From Enemella evansiae (GTDB taxonomy: Bacteria > Actinomycetota > Actinomycetes > Propionibacteriales > Propionibacteriaceae), in contig NZ_NMVP01000023.1 in assembly GCF_002250705.1 (NCBI RefSeq), forward strand, positions 248,001 through 312,000: DNA of 64,000 bases. Reading direction: 5' to 3'. Under the pieces are notes generated by a model. It was not told where the DNA came from and made no database searches. It saw only the letters and a program-made list of their open reading frames with translations. Of the stretch, positions 17,869 to 26,890 are shown in pieces (the first letter of the stretch is position 1; the number at the start of each line of letters is the position of its first letter). The position numbers and the translations under genes were made by a program.

Positions 17869-19392
17869 TCAGGACGCCAACGAGGGACGCGCGGCGGAGT
17901 GGACGGTAGCGGCGTGGTCGGCGATCAACTCGAGCACCGCGGCGATGTCGGCGGCCGAGGTACGCGGGTTGAGCAGGGTGAACTTCAAGAACGTGTGTCC
18001 GTCGACGGTGGTGCTCGCGATCATCGCCTCGCCGTTGCGGGCCAGTTCCCGGCGGGCGGCGAGATTCGCGGCGGCCACCAGCTCGGGATCGGGTTCGGCG
18101 CCGGTTCCGGGCACCCAGCGGAAGACCACCGTGCTCAGGTCGGAGGGTGCGACGACCTCGAACCGGTCATCGGCCGCGATCCGGGCGTACGCCTCGGTGG
18201 CCAGGTCGATCACCCGGTCGAACAGGGCACCGACCCCATCGGCGCCGAGCACCCGCAGCGTCACCCACAGTTTCAGCGCATCGAAGCGACGGGTGGTCTG
18301 CAGGCTCTTGTCGACCTGGTTGGGAATGCCGGCCCGGGTCATGGCGATCGGATTGAGATAGTCAGCGTGGTGCCGGCCCGGATCCATCCAGTGCCGCCGG
18401 CGGACCAGCACCACGCTCGCACAGACCGGCTGGAAGAACGACTTGTGGAAGTCCACGGTCACCGAGTGCGCCCGCTCCAGCCCGTCGAGCAGTCCGCGAC
18501 GGGTCGGTGAGACCAGCAGCCCGCCGCCGTAGGCCGCGTCCACATGCAGCCAGAGCGGATCGGGCTGCGCCTCGACGACCTGGGCCACCGCGGGGAGCGG
18601 GTCGATCACCCCGAAGTCGGTGGTACCGGCCGTGGCGACGACGGCCATCGGCACCAACCCCTGTTCGCCGAGCTGGCCGAGCGCCTGCCGCAGCGCGGCC
18701 GGATCCATCCGCCGCCGCTCATCGGTCCGCACGGGGAGCACCGCATCGGGATGCAGGCCGAGCAACCGGGCGGCGGTGGTGACGCTGAAGTGGCTGTCGG
18801 TGGAGGTGAGGATGCGCAGCAGCGGCAGGGTCTCGGTCCGCGGGCGGTCGCTGGCGGTGAGCGCCTGCTCGCGGGCCAGGTACAGCGCGTGCAGGTTCGA
18901 CTTGGTACCGCCGCTGGTGAAGATGCCGTCGGCCGAACCGGAGTCGAAACCGACCCGGTCACAGCTCCAGGCGATCAACCGCTGTTCGATCAGGGTGCCG
19001 CCGACGCTCTGGTCCCAGGTGTCCAGGGAGGAGTTGACCGCACTGGCGATGGCGTCGGCGGCGACCGCCGGGACCAGCACCGGGCAGTTGAGGTGCGCCA
19101 GATAGCGCGGGTGGTGGAAATAGACGGCGTCGCGGAGATAGAGCGTCTCCAGTTCCCGGACCGCGCTGGCGGTGTCACCGAGCGGGCGATCCAGATCGAC
19201 GGCGGCGAGCTGCGCGCCGAGCTCGGTGTGGGTGATCCCGGAGCAGGGGCCGTTGCAGTGCGCGAATCGATCCGCCACGGTCGCGACCACGCCGCACATC
19301 GCGCGCTCGTAGCCGACCGAACCGGGTCCATCGAGCAACTGGTCGAGCGGGAGGGTGTTGGGCTGGGGGCGGTCCGGTGCTGGAATGAGCAT
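17869..19392 (-). CDS. desA: PLP-dependent lysine decarboxylase (DesA-like)
   Basis: 507 residues of the group II PLP decarboxylase family. The PLP lysine is in [12 protein letters not shown] near residue 317; upstream is the [14 protein letters not shown] segment, and [11 protein letters not shown] carries the PLP-stacking aspartate. DesA makes cadaverine from lysine, the first step of desferrioxamine synthesis. It is the first gene of the three-gene operon and is preceded by an iron box (19424-19442). The full set decarboxylase, N-hydroxylase, acyltransferase-synthetase supports a ferrioxamine-type siderophore product. No dedicated siderophore uptake genes are seen in the window. Confidence 0.9.
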   Translation of the reverse strand: MLIPAPDRPQPNTLPLDQLLDGPGSVGYERAMCGVVATVADRFAHCNGPCSGITHTELGAQLAAVDLDRPLGDTASAVRELETLYLRDAVYFHHPRYLAHLNCPVLVPAVAADAIASAVNSSLDTWDQSVGGTLIEQRLIAWSCDRVGFDSGSADGIFTSGGTKSNLHALYLAREQALTASDRPRTETLPLLRILTSTDSHFSVTTAARLLGLHPDAVLPVRTDERRRMDPAALRQALGQLGEQGLVPMAVVATAGTTDFGVIDPLPAVAQVVEAQPDPLWLHVDAAYGGGLLVSPTRRGLLDGLERAHSVTVDFHKSFFQPVCASVVLVRRRHWMDPGRHHADYLNPIAMTRAGIPNQVDKSLQTTRRFDALKLWVTLRVLGADGVGALFDRVIDLATEAYARIAADDRFEVVAPSDLSTVVFRWVPGTGAEPDPELVAAANLAARRELARNGEAMIASTTVDGHTFLKFTLLNPRTSAADIAAVLELIADHAATVHSAARPSLAS

Positions 19393-19423
19393 CCTGTCCT
19401 CTCAGATATTCCCCGGATGGCGA

Positions 19424-19442
19424 TAAGGCGAGGCTAACCTAA
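19424..19442. promoter_or_regulatory. DtxR/IdeR-type iron box for the siderophore operon
   Basis: TAAGGCGAGGCTAACCTAA matches the 19-bp iron-box consensus TTAGGTTAGSCTAACCTAA at 16 positions. It lies 32 bases upstream of the decarboxylase start and also close to the divergent lipoprotein start at 19493, so both directions could be iron-responsive. Confidence 0.8.
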
Positions 19443-19492
19443 CAAAAGTGCCCGGGCGTACCAGCGGTTGGGTCGGCACGGGACAATGACGT

Positions 19493-20641
19493 ATGGCCGT
19501 TTCCCCCACGCATCTGATCGCCGGTACCGCCGCCGCGCTGCTGTTGGCCGGGTGCAGCGCGCCCTCACCGGGGACGGCGCCGAGTCCGGCACCGCCGGCC
19601 AGCACCACCGGGCCCGCAGGTCCCACCGAGAGCCCCTCGCCGACACCGAGCCCCGCTCCGACGACCAGCACCGCAGCACCCTCGCCGACCCCGACCCCGA
19701 CCGCGCCGCCGCTGCCGGTCGGGGACTTCGAGACCGATCTCGACGTGCCCTGGGGACTGGCCCGGCTGCCCGACGGATCGGTGCTGGTGACCCTGCGCGA
19801 CCAGGCCCGGATCTCCCGGGTCTCGCTCGGCGAGAGCTCCTCGCTCGGCCAGGTGCCCGGGGTGCAGCCGAGTGGCGAGGGTGGTCTGCACGGGATCGCG
19901 GTGGACCCGCAGGATCCGCAGGTGGTCTTCGTGCACTATCGCGCCGCCAACGACAACCGGGTGGCCCGGCTGCGGCTGACCGGCAACCGGTTCACCGTGG
20001 AGCGGGTGATCGTCGACGGGATGCCGGCGGCCTCGATCCACAACGGCGGCCGGCTCGCCTTCGGCCCCGACGGGTATCTCTACATCGCCACCGGTGACGG
20101 CAACCGCACCGCCAACTCCCAGAACCCGGACTCGCTCGGCGGCAAGATCCTGCGCGTCGACCGGGACGGCAACCCCGCTCCCGGCAACCCCTTCGGCACC
20201 CGGGTCTGGACGCTCGGACACCGCAACGTGCAGGGCATGGCCTGGGACGAGCAGGGCACCATGTACGCCTCGGAGTTCGGCCAGAACACCTGGGACGAGC
20301 TGAACAAGATCGAACCCGGCAAGAACTACGGCTGGCCGCGGGTCGAGGGGATGGGCAACGACCCGGCGTACACCAATCCGTTGCGGGTGTGGAGCACCGA
20401 CGAGGCCTCCCCCTCGGGGCTGGCCTATCTGAACGGCTCGCTCTACATGGCCGCGCTGCGCGGCCAGGGCGTCTGGCGGATCCCGCTCGCCGGCGGTGAA
20501 CCCGAGAAGCTGCTGACCAACCTGGGCCGGATCCGCACCGTCGAACCGACCGGTGACGGCGGTCTGTTCGTGGTCACCTCGAACACCTTCCGCGGCAGCC
20601 CGCGCTCCGGCGACGACCGGATCATCGTCTGGCGCCCCTGA
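19493..20641 (+). CDS. PQQ-type (soluble aldose dehydrogenase-like) glucose/sorbosone dehydrogenase lipoprotein
   Basis: 382 residues. The N-terminus is a lipoprotein signal with the lipobox LLAGC (Cys near residue 22), followed by a Ser/Pro/Thr-rich linker of about 50 residues. The rest is the six-bladed propeller of the YliI/Asd group: DVPWGLARLPDGSVLVTLRD, GEGGLHGIAVDP, IHNGGRLAFGPDGYLY, ATGDGNRTANSQNP, LGGKILRVDRDGN, GHRNVQGMAWD and GKNYGWPRVEG. Such enzymes oxidise aldoses with PQQ at the outer face of the membrane. Divergent from the siderophore operon and sharing its iron-box gap. The electron acceptor is not evident. Confidence 0.9.
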   Translation: MAVSPTHLIAGTAAALLLAGCSAPSPGTAPSPAPPASTTGPAGPTESPSPTPSPAPTTSTAAPSPTPTPTAPPLPVGDFETDLDVPWGLARLPDGSVLVTLRDQARISRVSLGESSSLGQVPGVQPSGEGGLHGIAVDPQDPQVVFVHYRAANDNRVARLRLTGNRFTVERVIVDGMPAASIHNGGRLAFGPDGYLYIATGDGNRTANSQNPDSLGGKILRVDRDGNPAPGNPFGTRVWTLGHRNVQGMAWDEQGTMYASEFGQNTWDELNKIEPGKNYGWPRVEGMGNDPAYTNPLRVWSTDEASPSGLAYLNGSLYMAALRGQGVWRIPLAGGEPEKLLTNLGRIRTVEPTGDGGLFVVTSNTFRGSPRSGDDRIIVWRP

Positions 20642-20659
20642 GGCGTACCCGCACACGCT

Positions 20660-20695
20660 GGCTGAGCGAGCGAGGAACGAGCGAGACGAAGCCAC
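20660..20695. repeat. REP-like repeat, family A
   Basis: A 36-bp palindromic unit starting GGCTGAGCGAGCGAGG and ending CGAAGCCAC, in the gap between the lipoprotein gene and dnaN. Nearly identical units occur at 38370, 41050 and 42020. Confidence 0.85.
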
Positions 20696-20804
20696 CCCCA
20701 ATCCAGCTCCGGTCGGGCTCGTGGACCGTCTCCGGCCGGCTCGATATGATCAACACCCCGCGTGCCGGATTGACACGCGGGAAGCACCCCTGCGAGGAGC
20801 GATA

Positions 20805-21965
20805 GTGAAGATCCGCCTGGAGCGCGACGTACTGGCCGAAGCCGTGGCATGGGCTGCCCGCAGCCTGCCGACCCGCCCCAGTGTGCCGATCCTGGCCGGG
20901 CTGCTGGTCCGCGCCAGCGATGACCAGGTGGTGCTGTCCAGCTTCGACTACGAGACCTCCGCGCAGATCAACGTGAAGGCCCAGGTCGCCGACGACGGCG
21001 AGGCACTGGTCTCCGGCCGGTTGCTCGCCGACATCTGCCGCTCGCTGCCGAACAAGCCGGTCGACATCACCGCCGACGAGTCCAGGATGGAACTGGTCTG
21101 CGGATCCGCCCGGTTCACCCTGCAGACCCTGCCGGTCGCCGAATACCCGGCACTGCCGACGATGCCGGAATCGGCCGGCACCGTGCCCTCGGGCGATTTC
21201 GCCGAAGCGGTCTCCCAGGTCGTGGTGGCCGCCGGTCGCGACGAGTTGCTGCCGGTGTTCACCGGTGTCCGCGTCGAGATCGACGGCGACACGATGAGCC
21301 TGCTGGCCACCGACCGGTATCGGATGGCGCTCAAGGAGCTGACCTGGAACCCGGCCTCCCCGCAGGCCAACGGCAACGCCTTGGTGCCGGCGAAGGTGCT
21401 CTCGGAGACCGCCAAGTCGATGACCGCCGGCGAGTCGGTGACGATGTCGCTGGCCGCCAGCAGCGCCGGCGACGGGCTGATCGGTTTCGAGGGCACCGGC
21501 CCGGGCGGGGTACGCGAGACCACCACCCGGCTGCTGGACGGCGAGTTCCCGAAGGTACGCCACCTGATGAACATCCAGCCCGCGCTGTCGGTCCGCGCCG
21601 AGACCGCCGAGCTGATCGCCGCGGCCAAGCGCGTCGCGCTGGTCGCGGAGCGGAACACCTCGCTGCGGATGATGATCGACTCCGACTCGGTGGTGCTGGA
21701 GGCCGCGACCGGCGACCAGGCGCAGGCCTCCGAGGCGATCACCGCCACCGTGACCAATCACAGCGGCGGCGAGCAGCCGATCTCGGCGGCCGGCTTCAAC
21801 CCGGCGTACCTGCTCGACGCCCTCGGCGCGCTCGACGCCCCCTATGCCCACTTCTCCTTCACCGCGCCGGGCAAGCCCTGTCTGATCACCGGTCTGCCGG
21901 AGCTCGACGGTGAGCCGATCACCGACTACCGGCATGTGATCATGCTGATGCGCCTGCCCAGCTGA
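20805..21965 (+). CDS. dnaN: DNA polymerase III beta subunit (sliding clamp)
   Basis: 386 residues from GTG 20805, chosen because GAGGAG lies about 6 bases upstream; the longer open frame before it is not coding. The three-fold clamp is recognisable: SLPTRPSVPILAGLLVRAS at the N-terminus, SGRLLADICRSLPNKPVDI, FTGVRVEIDGDTMSLLATDRYRMA in domain II, and the closing HVIMLMRLPS, which carries the typical C-terminal M-x-L pattern. The clamp tethers polymerase III to DNA. It normally follows dnaA directly; here 10 kb of accessory genes intervene. Confidence 0.97.
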   Translation: MKIRLERDVLAEAVAWAARSLPTRPSVPILAGLLVRASDDQVVLSSFDYETSAQINVKAQVADDGEALVSGRLLADICRSLPNKPVDITADESRMELVCGSARFTLQTLPVAEYPALPTMPESAGTVPSGDFAEAVSQVVVAAGRDELLPVFTGVRVEIDGDTMSLLATDRYRMALKELTWNPASPQANGNALVPAKVLSETAKSMTAGESVTMSLAASSAGDGLIGFEGTGPGGVRETTTRLLDGEFPKVRHLMNIQPALSVRAETAELIAAAKRVALVAERNTSLRMMIDSDSVVLEAATGDQAQASEAITATVTNHSGGEQPISAAGFNPAYLLDALGALDAPYAHFSFTAPGKPCLITGLPELDGEPITDYRHVIMLMRLPS

Positions 21966-21993
21966 GCATTCCCGCGCTCCCCGGTGGTACGCC

Positions 21994-22072
21994 GGTTGAG
22001 CGAGCGCCAGCGAGTCGAAGCCAAGTACTCAGCCACGTGGCTTCGACTCGGTCGTACCTCCCTCGCTCAGCC
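21994..22072. repeat. inverted pair of family A REP-like repeats
   Basis: One unit on the plus strand (21994-22023, GGTTGAGCGAGCGCCAG) and one on the minus strand (22037-22072), about 13 bp apart, between the convergent dnaN and MFS genes. The pair can form a long hairpin and may end both transcripts. The TGA stop of the MFS gene (22067-22069) lies inside the second unit. Confidence 0.85.
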
Positions 22073-23401
22073 GACGTGAGGATTGCGCAGGTCGACCTTG
22101 CGTCCCTCGCGGGCGATCAGCACCGCGACCGCGGTGATCGCGAAGGCCGCCAGGTAGGCGAGCTGGATCGGCAGCATCGCGTCGTAACGACGCATCAACT
22201 CGGCCGCGATCAGCGGGGTGAAGCCGGCGCCGAGGGTTGAGGCGGTCTGGTAGGCCAGCGAGGTGCCGGTGTAGCGGACCTCGGTCGGGAACAGCTCGGA
22301 CAAGAAGGCGGTGTAGGGGCCGAAGAGGGCACCCTGCATGATCGCCTGGCCGGCGATGATCGCCAGCGCGGTCCCCCAGATGGTTCCGGTGTCCAAGGCG
22401 TTCAGCAACGGGAAGCAGAGCACCGCGCCGATCACGCAGGTGGTCAGCATCACCGCCCGACGCCCCACATGGTCGGAGAGCCAGGCGGTGAATGCCATCA
22501 CCACGAACATGCCCAGCGGCGCCCAGGCCTTGATGTCCAGGATCGCGGCCTGCGGCACCTTCAGCGTGGTGGCGCGCTGCACCGCCCAGACCGACATGAA
22601 GCCCTGGGTGGCGAAGCCCGCGATTCCTGCCAGCACACCGATCACCAGCGCCTTCCAGTGCTTGGTGAAGACATCCGCGGCGGGGGTACGCCGGGCCTCG
22701 GTGCGTTGCTGCAGCTCGGTGAACAGCGGGGTTTCGGCGACCTGCAGGCGAATCATCATGCCGATCGCGAGCAGCACCACCGAGAACAGGAACGGGATCC
22801 GCCAGCCCCAGGCCAGGAAATCCTGTGGGGACAGGATTTTGCTGAACAACCCGAGCACGAAGGCGGCGAGGAAGGAACCGGCCGGGCCACCCAGGTTCGC
22901 GAAGGAGGCGGCGAAACCGCGGCGGTGTCCGGGGGCGTGTTCGACCGCGACCAGCACCGCCCCGCCGATCTCACCACCGAGGCCGATGCCCTGGATCACC
23001 CGCAGCAGCAGCAGAAGCAGCGGGGCCGCGACACCGATGGTGCGCTGGTCCGGCAGCAGACCGATGGCCATCGATGCGAGTCCCATCATCAGCATGGTGA
23101 TCACCAGCATCTTCTTGCGGCCCAGGGTGTCGCCGAACTGCCCGAACAGCCAGCCACCGATCGGGCGGGCCAGATAACCGACCGCGAAGGTGGCGAATCC
23201 GGCCACCGCCGCGAGCCCGTCGCTCATGTTGGCGAAGAAGACCTTGTTGAAGACCAGGCTGGTCGCCAGCGCGTACAACAAGAAGTCGTACATCTCGATG
23301 GTCGAACCCATGAAGCTGGAGAACAGGATCCGCCGCATCTGCGGGGTGTTCATTCCGGGCGCCGTCGTGCTGCCGGCGTTCGTCGTCGAATCGGTGGCCA
23401 T
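22067..23401 (-). CDS. MFS transporter, metabolite:H+ symporter (MHS) type
   Basis: 444 residues, twelve predicted helices. It shows the MHS hallmarks: SSFMGSTIEMYDFLLYALAT in helix 1, ARPIGGWLFGQFGDTLGRKKML between helices 2 and 3, and the GLGGEIGGAVLVAVEHAPGHRRG loop between 4 and 5. Relatives (ShiA, ProP, KgtP) import organic acids or betaines with protons. There is no adjacent metabolic gene to suggest a substrate. A second member of the same family is at 46858. Its stop codon lies in a REP-like repeat. Confidence 0.92.
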   Translation of the reverse strand: MATDSTTNAGSTTAPGMNTPQMRRILFSSFMGSTIEMYDFLLYALATSLVFNKVFFANMSDGLAAVAGFATFAVGYLARPIGGWLFGQFGDTLGRKKMLVITMLMMGLASMAIGLLPDQRTIGVAAPLLLLLLRVIQGIGLGGEIGGAVLVAVEHAPGHRRGFAASFANLGGPAGSFLAAFVLGLFSKILSPQDFLAWGWRIPFLFSVVLLAIGMMIRLQVAETPLFTELQQRTEARRTPAADVFTKHWKALVIGVLAGIAGFATQGFMSVWAVQRATTLKVPQAAILDIKAWAPLGMFVVMAFTAWLSDHVGRRAVMLTTCVIGAVLCFPLLNALDTGTIWGTALAIIAGQAIMQGALFGPYTAFLSELFPTEVRYTGTSLAYQTASTLGAGFTPLIAAELMRRYDAMLPIQLAYLAAFAITAVAVLIAREGRKVDLRNPHVG

Positions 23402-23475
23402 TGCCGCACGCTAACCCACCGATGAGGGCGCTTGGACGCGGAGTGCAGCGACGAGACGGCTCCAACGCCGCAGCG

Positions 23476-24417
23476 TCAGCGCACCGAGACCGTGTAGGGC
23501 GGCGTACCGGGGGCGCGGTCGAGCTGACTGTTCACCACATAGAACCGGCCGCGGTGCAGCGCCAGCGTCGTCGGGCTGTCGAAACCGGTGGTGTCCACCG
23601 GGGTGACCGTCATCGTGGTCCAGTCAGCGGACAGTACGCCGCGATAGACACCCTGCTTGCCCTCGGGCGCCTCGTAGTTCAGCACGCCGTAGACGGTGTC
23701 ACCCTGCAGCACCATGCCGTCGGCGCCGAAGGACGAGTCACCGCTGTCCACGATCGTGGCCCCCCGGGTGGCGACGTCGATCCGGAACAGCACCCCGAGG
23801 CCCTGGCTGGCGACCAGCAGGCGCTGCCCGTCGGGGGAGGCGACGATCCCGTTCAGATAGAAGTAGTAGACCGGGTAGGGGAAGACCGTGGTCAGATCGA
23901 GCCACCGCTCCATCGTCCCGATCTCGTTACCGGTAAGGGGAATCCGCCAGACGACCGCGGTGTTCGAGTCGGTCACATAGACCGCGTCCCGGGTCACGGT
24001 GAGGTCGTTGAGATAACTGTCGGCGCCGCCATCGGGCAGGTCGATCCGTTGCAGCAGCCGACCTGATCGATCCAACAGATCGACGTGGTCGACGGCGGCC
24101 ACCCAGAGCCGCCCCCGCTGATCGCGCTCGATGCCGAGCGCGGCGGTGCGGCCCTGGGTGGCTCCATCGGCGAGCAAGACGAGCTGCCCCGGGCGGCTCG
24201 GATCGCTCACATATACGTCCCCGTCCCCCGAGCCGGTGACGTAGACCCGGCCGTTCGGAGCCACCTCGATGCCCTCGGGGAGGGTGCCGGGCTGGCTGCT
24301 GACGACCAATTCGGTGCCCGCCGGCGGCAATGGATCGGCGTACGCCGGTACCGCGGCGGTGGCCAGCAGCAACGACAGCGCCCCGATCGGCAGCAGTCTC
24401 CTGGTGCGCTTCATCAT
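23476..24417 (-). CDS. secreted beta-propeller (SMP-30/NHL-like) protein
   Basis: 313 residues from ATG 24417 (a G-rich ribosome site lies just upstream; ATG 24414 is adjacent). A Sec signal peptide (MMKRTRRLLPIGALSLLLA, cleavage likely after AYA) is followed by repeated propeller blades with PEGIEVAPNGRVYVTG, LGIERDQRGRLWVAA and GIVASPDGQRLLVASQG. This fits the SMP-30/gluconolactonase-like or NHL-repeat superfamily of extracellular proteins. No catalytic metal ligands could be verified, so an enzyme function is not claimed. It stands alone between a transporter and a MarR gene. Confidence 0.78.
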   Translation of the reverse strand: MMKRTRRLLPIGALSLLLATAAVPAYADPLPPAGTELVVSSQPGTLPEGIEVAPNGRVYVTGSGDGDVYVSDPSRPGQLVLLADGATQGRTAALGIERDQRGRLWVAAVDHVDLLDRSGRLLQRIDLPDGGADSYLNDLTVTRDAVYVTDSNTAVVWRIPLTGNEIGTMERWLDLTTVFPYPVYYFYLNGIVASPDGQRLLVASQGLGVLFRIDVATRGATIVDSGDSSFGADGMVLQGDTVYGVLNYEAPEGKQGVYRGVLSADWTTMTVTPVDTTGFDSPTTLALHRGRFYVVNSQLDRAPGTPPYTVSVR

Positions 24418-24510
24418 CACTGGCCCCCCGAGATGGTTCGATCTCGTACCAGTCACAGTGAACTGGACTCCCAGGGGTTTGTAAAGAGATTCATCGGTAC
24501 GCCCTGCCCG

Positions 24511-24550
24511 GTCGGTTGGTCAGTCCGTCAGTCGGTCGGTCAGTCGGTCG
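24511..24550. repeat. tetranucleotide tandem repeat (GTCN, ten units)
   Basis: Ten consecutive units GTCG GTTG GTCA GTCC GTCA, then GTCG GTCG GTCA GTCG GTCG. It spans the 3' end and stop codon of the MarR gene (24540). Four-base units inside or next to a coding end can shift the frame by slippage. Confidence 0.85.
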
Positions 24551-25004
24551 GGGGTTCGGCCTCGAGCTCCCGATCGACCTCGGTGACGAATCGGCGTACC
24601 AGCCGGCGGGTCTCGGCGAGATCCAGCCGATCCCGTACCGGCCACCAGCGTGCGATCACCGCGGCCACCGCCTGGTCGTGCACGACGCGGCCGGCGGGGG
24701 TCAGCCAGAGATGGGCCGAGCGGCGATCGGCGGCGCTGCTGCGGGCGAGCAGCCCGCGGCGTTCCAGGCCGGCGATCAGGGTGGTCATGGTGGAGCGTGG
24801 CAGCCCGATCCGGGCGGCGACCGTGCTCGGGGTGAGCCCGTCGGAGTCGGCCAGCACGCTGGTCACCGCATATTCGCTCGCGGTCAGGTCGACCCCGCGC
24901 AGGGCGCTGCGGATCAGCGCCCCGGAGCGTGCGTCGGCCATCGCCAGGTCGAACAGCAGACCGAGATCCGGCAGGTCAGCGGGCACCGCGCCACCGTACG
25001 CCAT
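24540..25004 (-). CDS. MarR family transcriptional regulator
   Basis: 154 residues from ATG 25004. The winged helix is clear (LTASEYAVTSVLADSDGLTPS, then TVAARIGLPRSTMTTLIAGLERRGLLARS and the wing SSAADRRSAHLWLTPAG). Extra upstream frame in the ORF is antisense to the next gene and is not used. Divergent from the zinc-ribbon gene at 25068, which is its most likely target together with itself. The C-terminus runs into the tetranucleotide repeat, so the last residues may vary between strains. Confidence 0.87.
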   Translation of the reverse strand: MAYGGAVPADLPDLGLLFDLAMADARSGALIRSALRGVDLTASEYAVTSVLADSDGLTPSTVAARIGLPRSTMTTLIAGLERRGLLARSSAADRRSAHLWLTPAGRVVHDQAVAAVIARWWPVRDRLDLAETRRLVRRFVTEVDRELEAEPPTD

Positions 25005-25067
25005 CGACCGACGGGGGCTGCGTCGGCGAGTTCGTCGGGGCTGGTGTCGCGGACTAGGCTTGGAGTC

Positions 25068-25604
25068 GTGGCGGGCATCTGGCGGGAACTTGATCGAACA
25101 CCGGTGACAGCGGGGGAGGCCACCCGGGAATGGGCGCTGAACGCGCACGACATCCTGGAGGAGATCGCCCCGCGCTACGGCCGCTCGATCGCCTTCACCG
25201 ATGTGGCCCATGAGGTGCAGCGGCGCAGTGGCATCCGCACCGACCTGCCGCCCGCGAGCTGGCTGCCCGATGTGCTGTCGGAGGTCGCCACCCGCTGCCA
25301 GGAATCCGGGGAACCGCGGCTCACCGAGTTCGTCGACCCGCCCGGCCAGGCGCCCTCATCGGTCGTCTCGGCCGCCCGGCTGGAGGCGCACAAGGCCTAC
25401 GGGGCGAAGCTCCCGAACCCCGACGCGCCCGCCCGCCGGCGGACCACCCGGGCGAAGGCAACCACCGGTACCCGCGCCTCCTCCGGGACGCCGCGACCCG
25501 CGAAGGCCGCCCGCCCCACGCCGATCGAGGAGCGTCGCCGCCCGGTCTGCCCGACCTGCTTCGTCGAACTCCCGGCCACCGGCATCTGCGACGACTGCTC
25601 CTGA
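25068..25604 (+). CDS. hypothetical protein with C-terminal CxxC zinc-ribbon-like end
   Basis: 178 residues from GTG 25068, 7 bases after a TAGGCT box (25055-25060), so probably leaderless. The N-terminal 110 residues form an alpha-rich domain (ALNAHDILEEIAPRYGRSIA, then WLPDVLSEVATRCQESG). A basic Ala/Thr/Arg linker follows, and the protein ends with a four-cysteine motif CPTCFVELPATGICDDC, like a small zinc ribbon. I do not recognise a named family. It is divergent from the MarR gene, which may regulate it. The linker resembles nucleic-acid-binding tails, but no function is claimed. Confidence 0.65.
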   Translation: MAGIWRELDRTPVTAGEATREWALNAHDILEEIAPRYGRSIAFTDVAHEVQRRSGIRTDLPPASWLPDVLSEVATRCQESGEPRLTEFVDPPGQAPSSVVSAARLEAHKAYGAKLPNPDAPARRRTTRAKATTGTRASSGTPRPAKAARPTPIEERRRPVCPTCFVELPATGICDDCS

Positions 25605-25611
25605 GCGTGCA

Positions 25612-25701
25612 CTGGGACATGCAGTAGTCCCAAACTTCCATGATCAAACCCAGTGGGACTGGGATTACCGTGCGGTCGAATCCAACTACTGCATGTCCCA
25701 G
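25612..25701. repeat. 90-bp element with 17-bp perfect terminal inverted repeats
   Basis: Arms CTGGGACATGCAGTAGT (25612-25628) and its exact complement (25685-25701) enclose 56 bp that hold a second inverted pair, AGTCCCA (25626) and TGGGACT (25654). It lies between two convergent genes. It could be a bidirectional terminator or a small palindromic mobile element; there is no T-run. Confidence 0.75.
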
Positions 25702-25737
25702 CGTCTGATCCCCACCGGGGCGTCGCCCTGCCGAGGT

Positions 25738-26760
25738 TCACCGCGCCGCAGAAGGAGCGTCCGGTCGCCACGGATCGACCGGTACCGCGCGAGCGCCCCG
25801 GCCCTGCTCGTCGAGGATTCGACCGTAGACCTTCATCATCCGCGTGATCAGTCGGCGATCCACCACCTCGACCTGCGGATGATCCTGGGCGATCCGGATC
25901 AACCGTTGTTCGGCATCGGCCAGGTCATGCAGCCCGACGATCAGCACGATGTTGCTGGAACCGATGGTGACCGCGCACAACCGGGTCTCGGTCCAGGCGC
26001 CGAGGGCTGCGGCGATCTCGCTGGCCAACCGGTCGGGCGCCCGTAACCACAGCAGCATGCCCAACGGCAGATCGAAAAGCGGCCGGGCGACGTCGCAGCG
26101 GAACAACAACTGCCTGGACCCCTCCAGCTGGGTCAACCTGCGGGTGATCGCCGGTCGGCTTGAGCCGATCCGTTCGGCGACCTCGGCGGCGGTGAGCCGG
26201 CCATCGGTGTTCAGTGTGCGGAACAGTGCCCGGTCCTCCGCCGAGATCGGCGGCGGGCTGCTCACCAGCTCCGGCAACCGGGGGGTGAGCTGTTCGGCGG
26301 CTGCTGCGGGAATGATGCCTTGTCGCCAGTGCACCCCTCCGTGCAGTCGGCGGAACAGGCTCTGCCGGACCCGCACCGCCTCACCCAGCTCGGGCAGACC
26401 GGTCCCGATCCGCTGCAACAGCGAAGCCAGGTCGCCGGCGAGCAGGATCGCGAAGATCTGGAAGTCCCCGGTGGTACGCCCCACAGTGATCATGTCCGGA
26501 TGTTCGGCGAGCGCCGCGGCGATCCGTTCCACCGCTCGCGGTTCGCAACTCACCTCGAGGAAGGCCCCCAGGGAGACCTCCGGATGCAGTGCGGCGCTGA
26601 CCCAGACCAGGCGTTGCTGCTCGAGCAGGCGCCAGCGCCGTGCCACGGTCACCTCGGCCAGTCCGAGTGCCCGGGCGACGGCGGCCCAGCTGGCGCGCGG
26701 ATTGTGCTGCAGGGCGTCGACGATCTCCAGATCCGTGGCATCCACCTGGTTGCCGCGCAT
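25738..26760 (-). CDS. Lrp/AsnC family regulator with two HTH-ligand modules
   Basis: 340 residues, twice the size of a standard Lrp. There are two AsnC-type modules in tandem: DATDLEIVDALQHNPRASWA with RALGLAEVTVARRWRLLE at the start, and AEDRALFRTLNTDGRLTAAE with RIGSSRPAITRRLTQLE from about residue 175. The RAM-like ligand parts follow each. Tandem Lrp proteins are common in actinobacteria and often control adjacent transport/catabolism genes. It is divergent from the transporter-MlrC pair at 26891-29700, its likely target. Confidence 0.9.
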   Translation of the reverse strand: MRGNQVDATDLEIVDALQHNPRASWAAVARALGLAEVTVARRWRLLEQQRLVWVSAALHPEVSLGAFLEVSCEPRAVERIAAALAEHPDMITVGRTTGDFQIFAILLAGDLASLLQRIGTGLPELGEAVRVRQSLFRRLHGGVHWRQGIIPAAAAEQLTPRLPELVSSPPPISAEDRALFRTLNTDGRLTAAEVAERIGSSRPAITRRLTQLEGSRQLLFRCDVARPLFDLPLGMLLWLRAPDRLASEIAAALGAWTETRLCAVTIGSSNIVLIVGLHDLADAEQRLIRIAQDHPQVEVVDRRLITRMMKVYGRILDEQGRGARAVPVDPWRPDAPSAAR

Positions 26761-26890
26761 CCGTCACTGACCTCCGAAACCACTGGCGCTTCCGTCATGC
26801 AACCCCGATTTGGGACGCTCCTCCATCCTATGGCGCCATCGCGTGCACCGCCTTCTAGGTTCGACGGAACTCATCGACCAGGGGGCCGGA

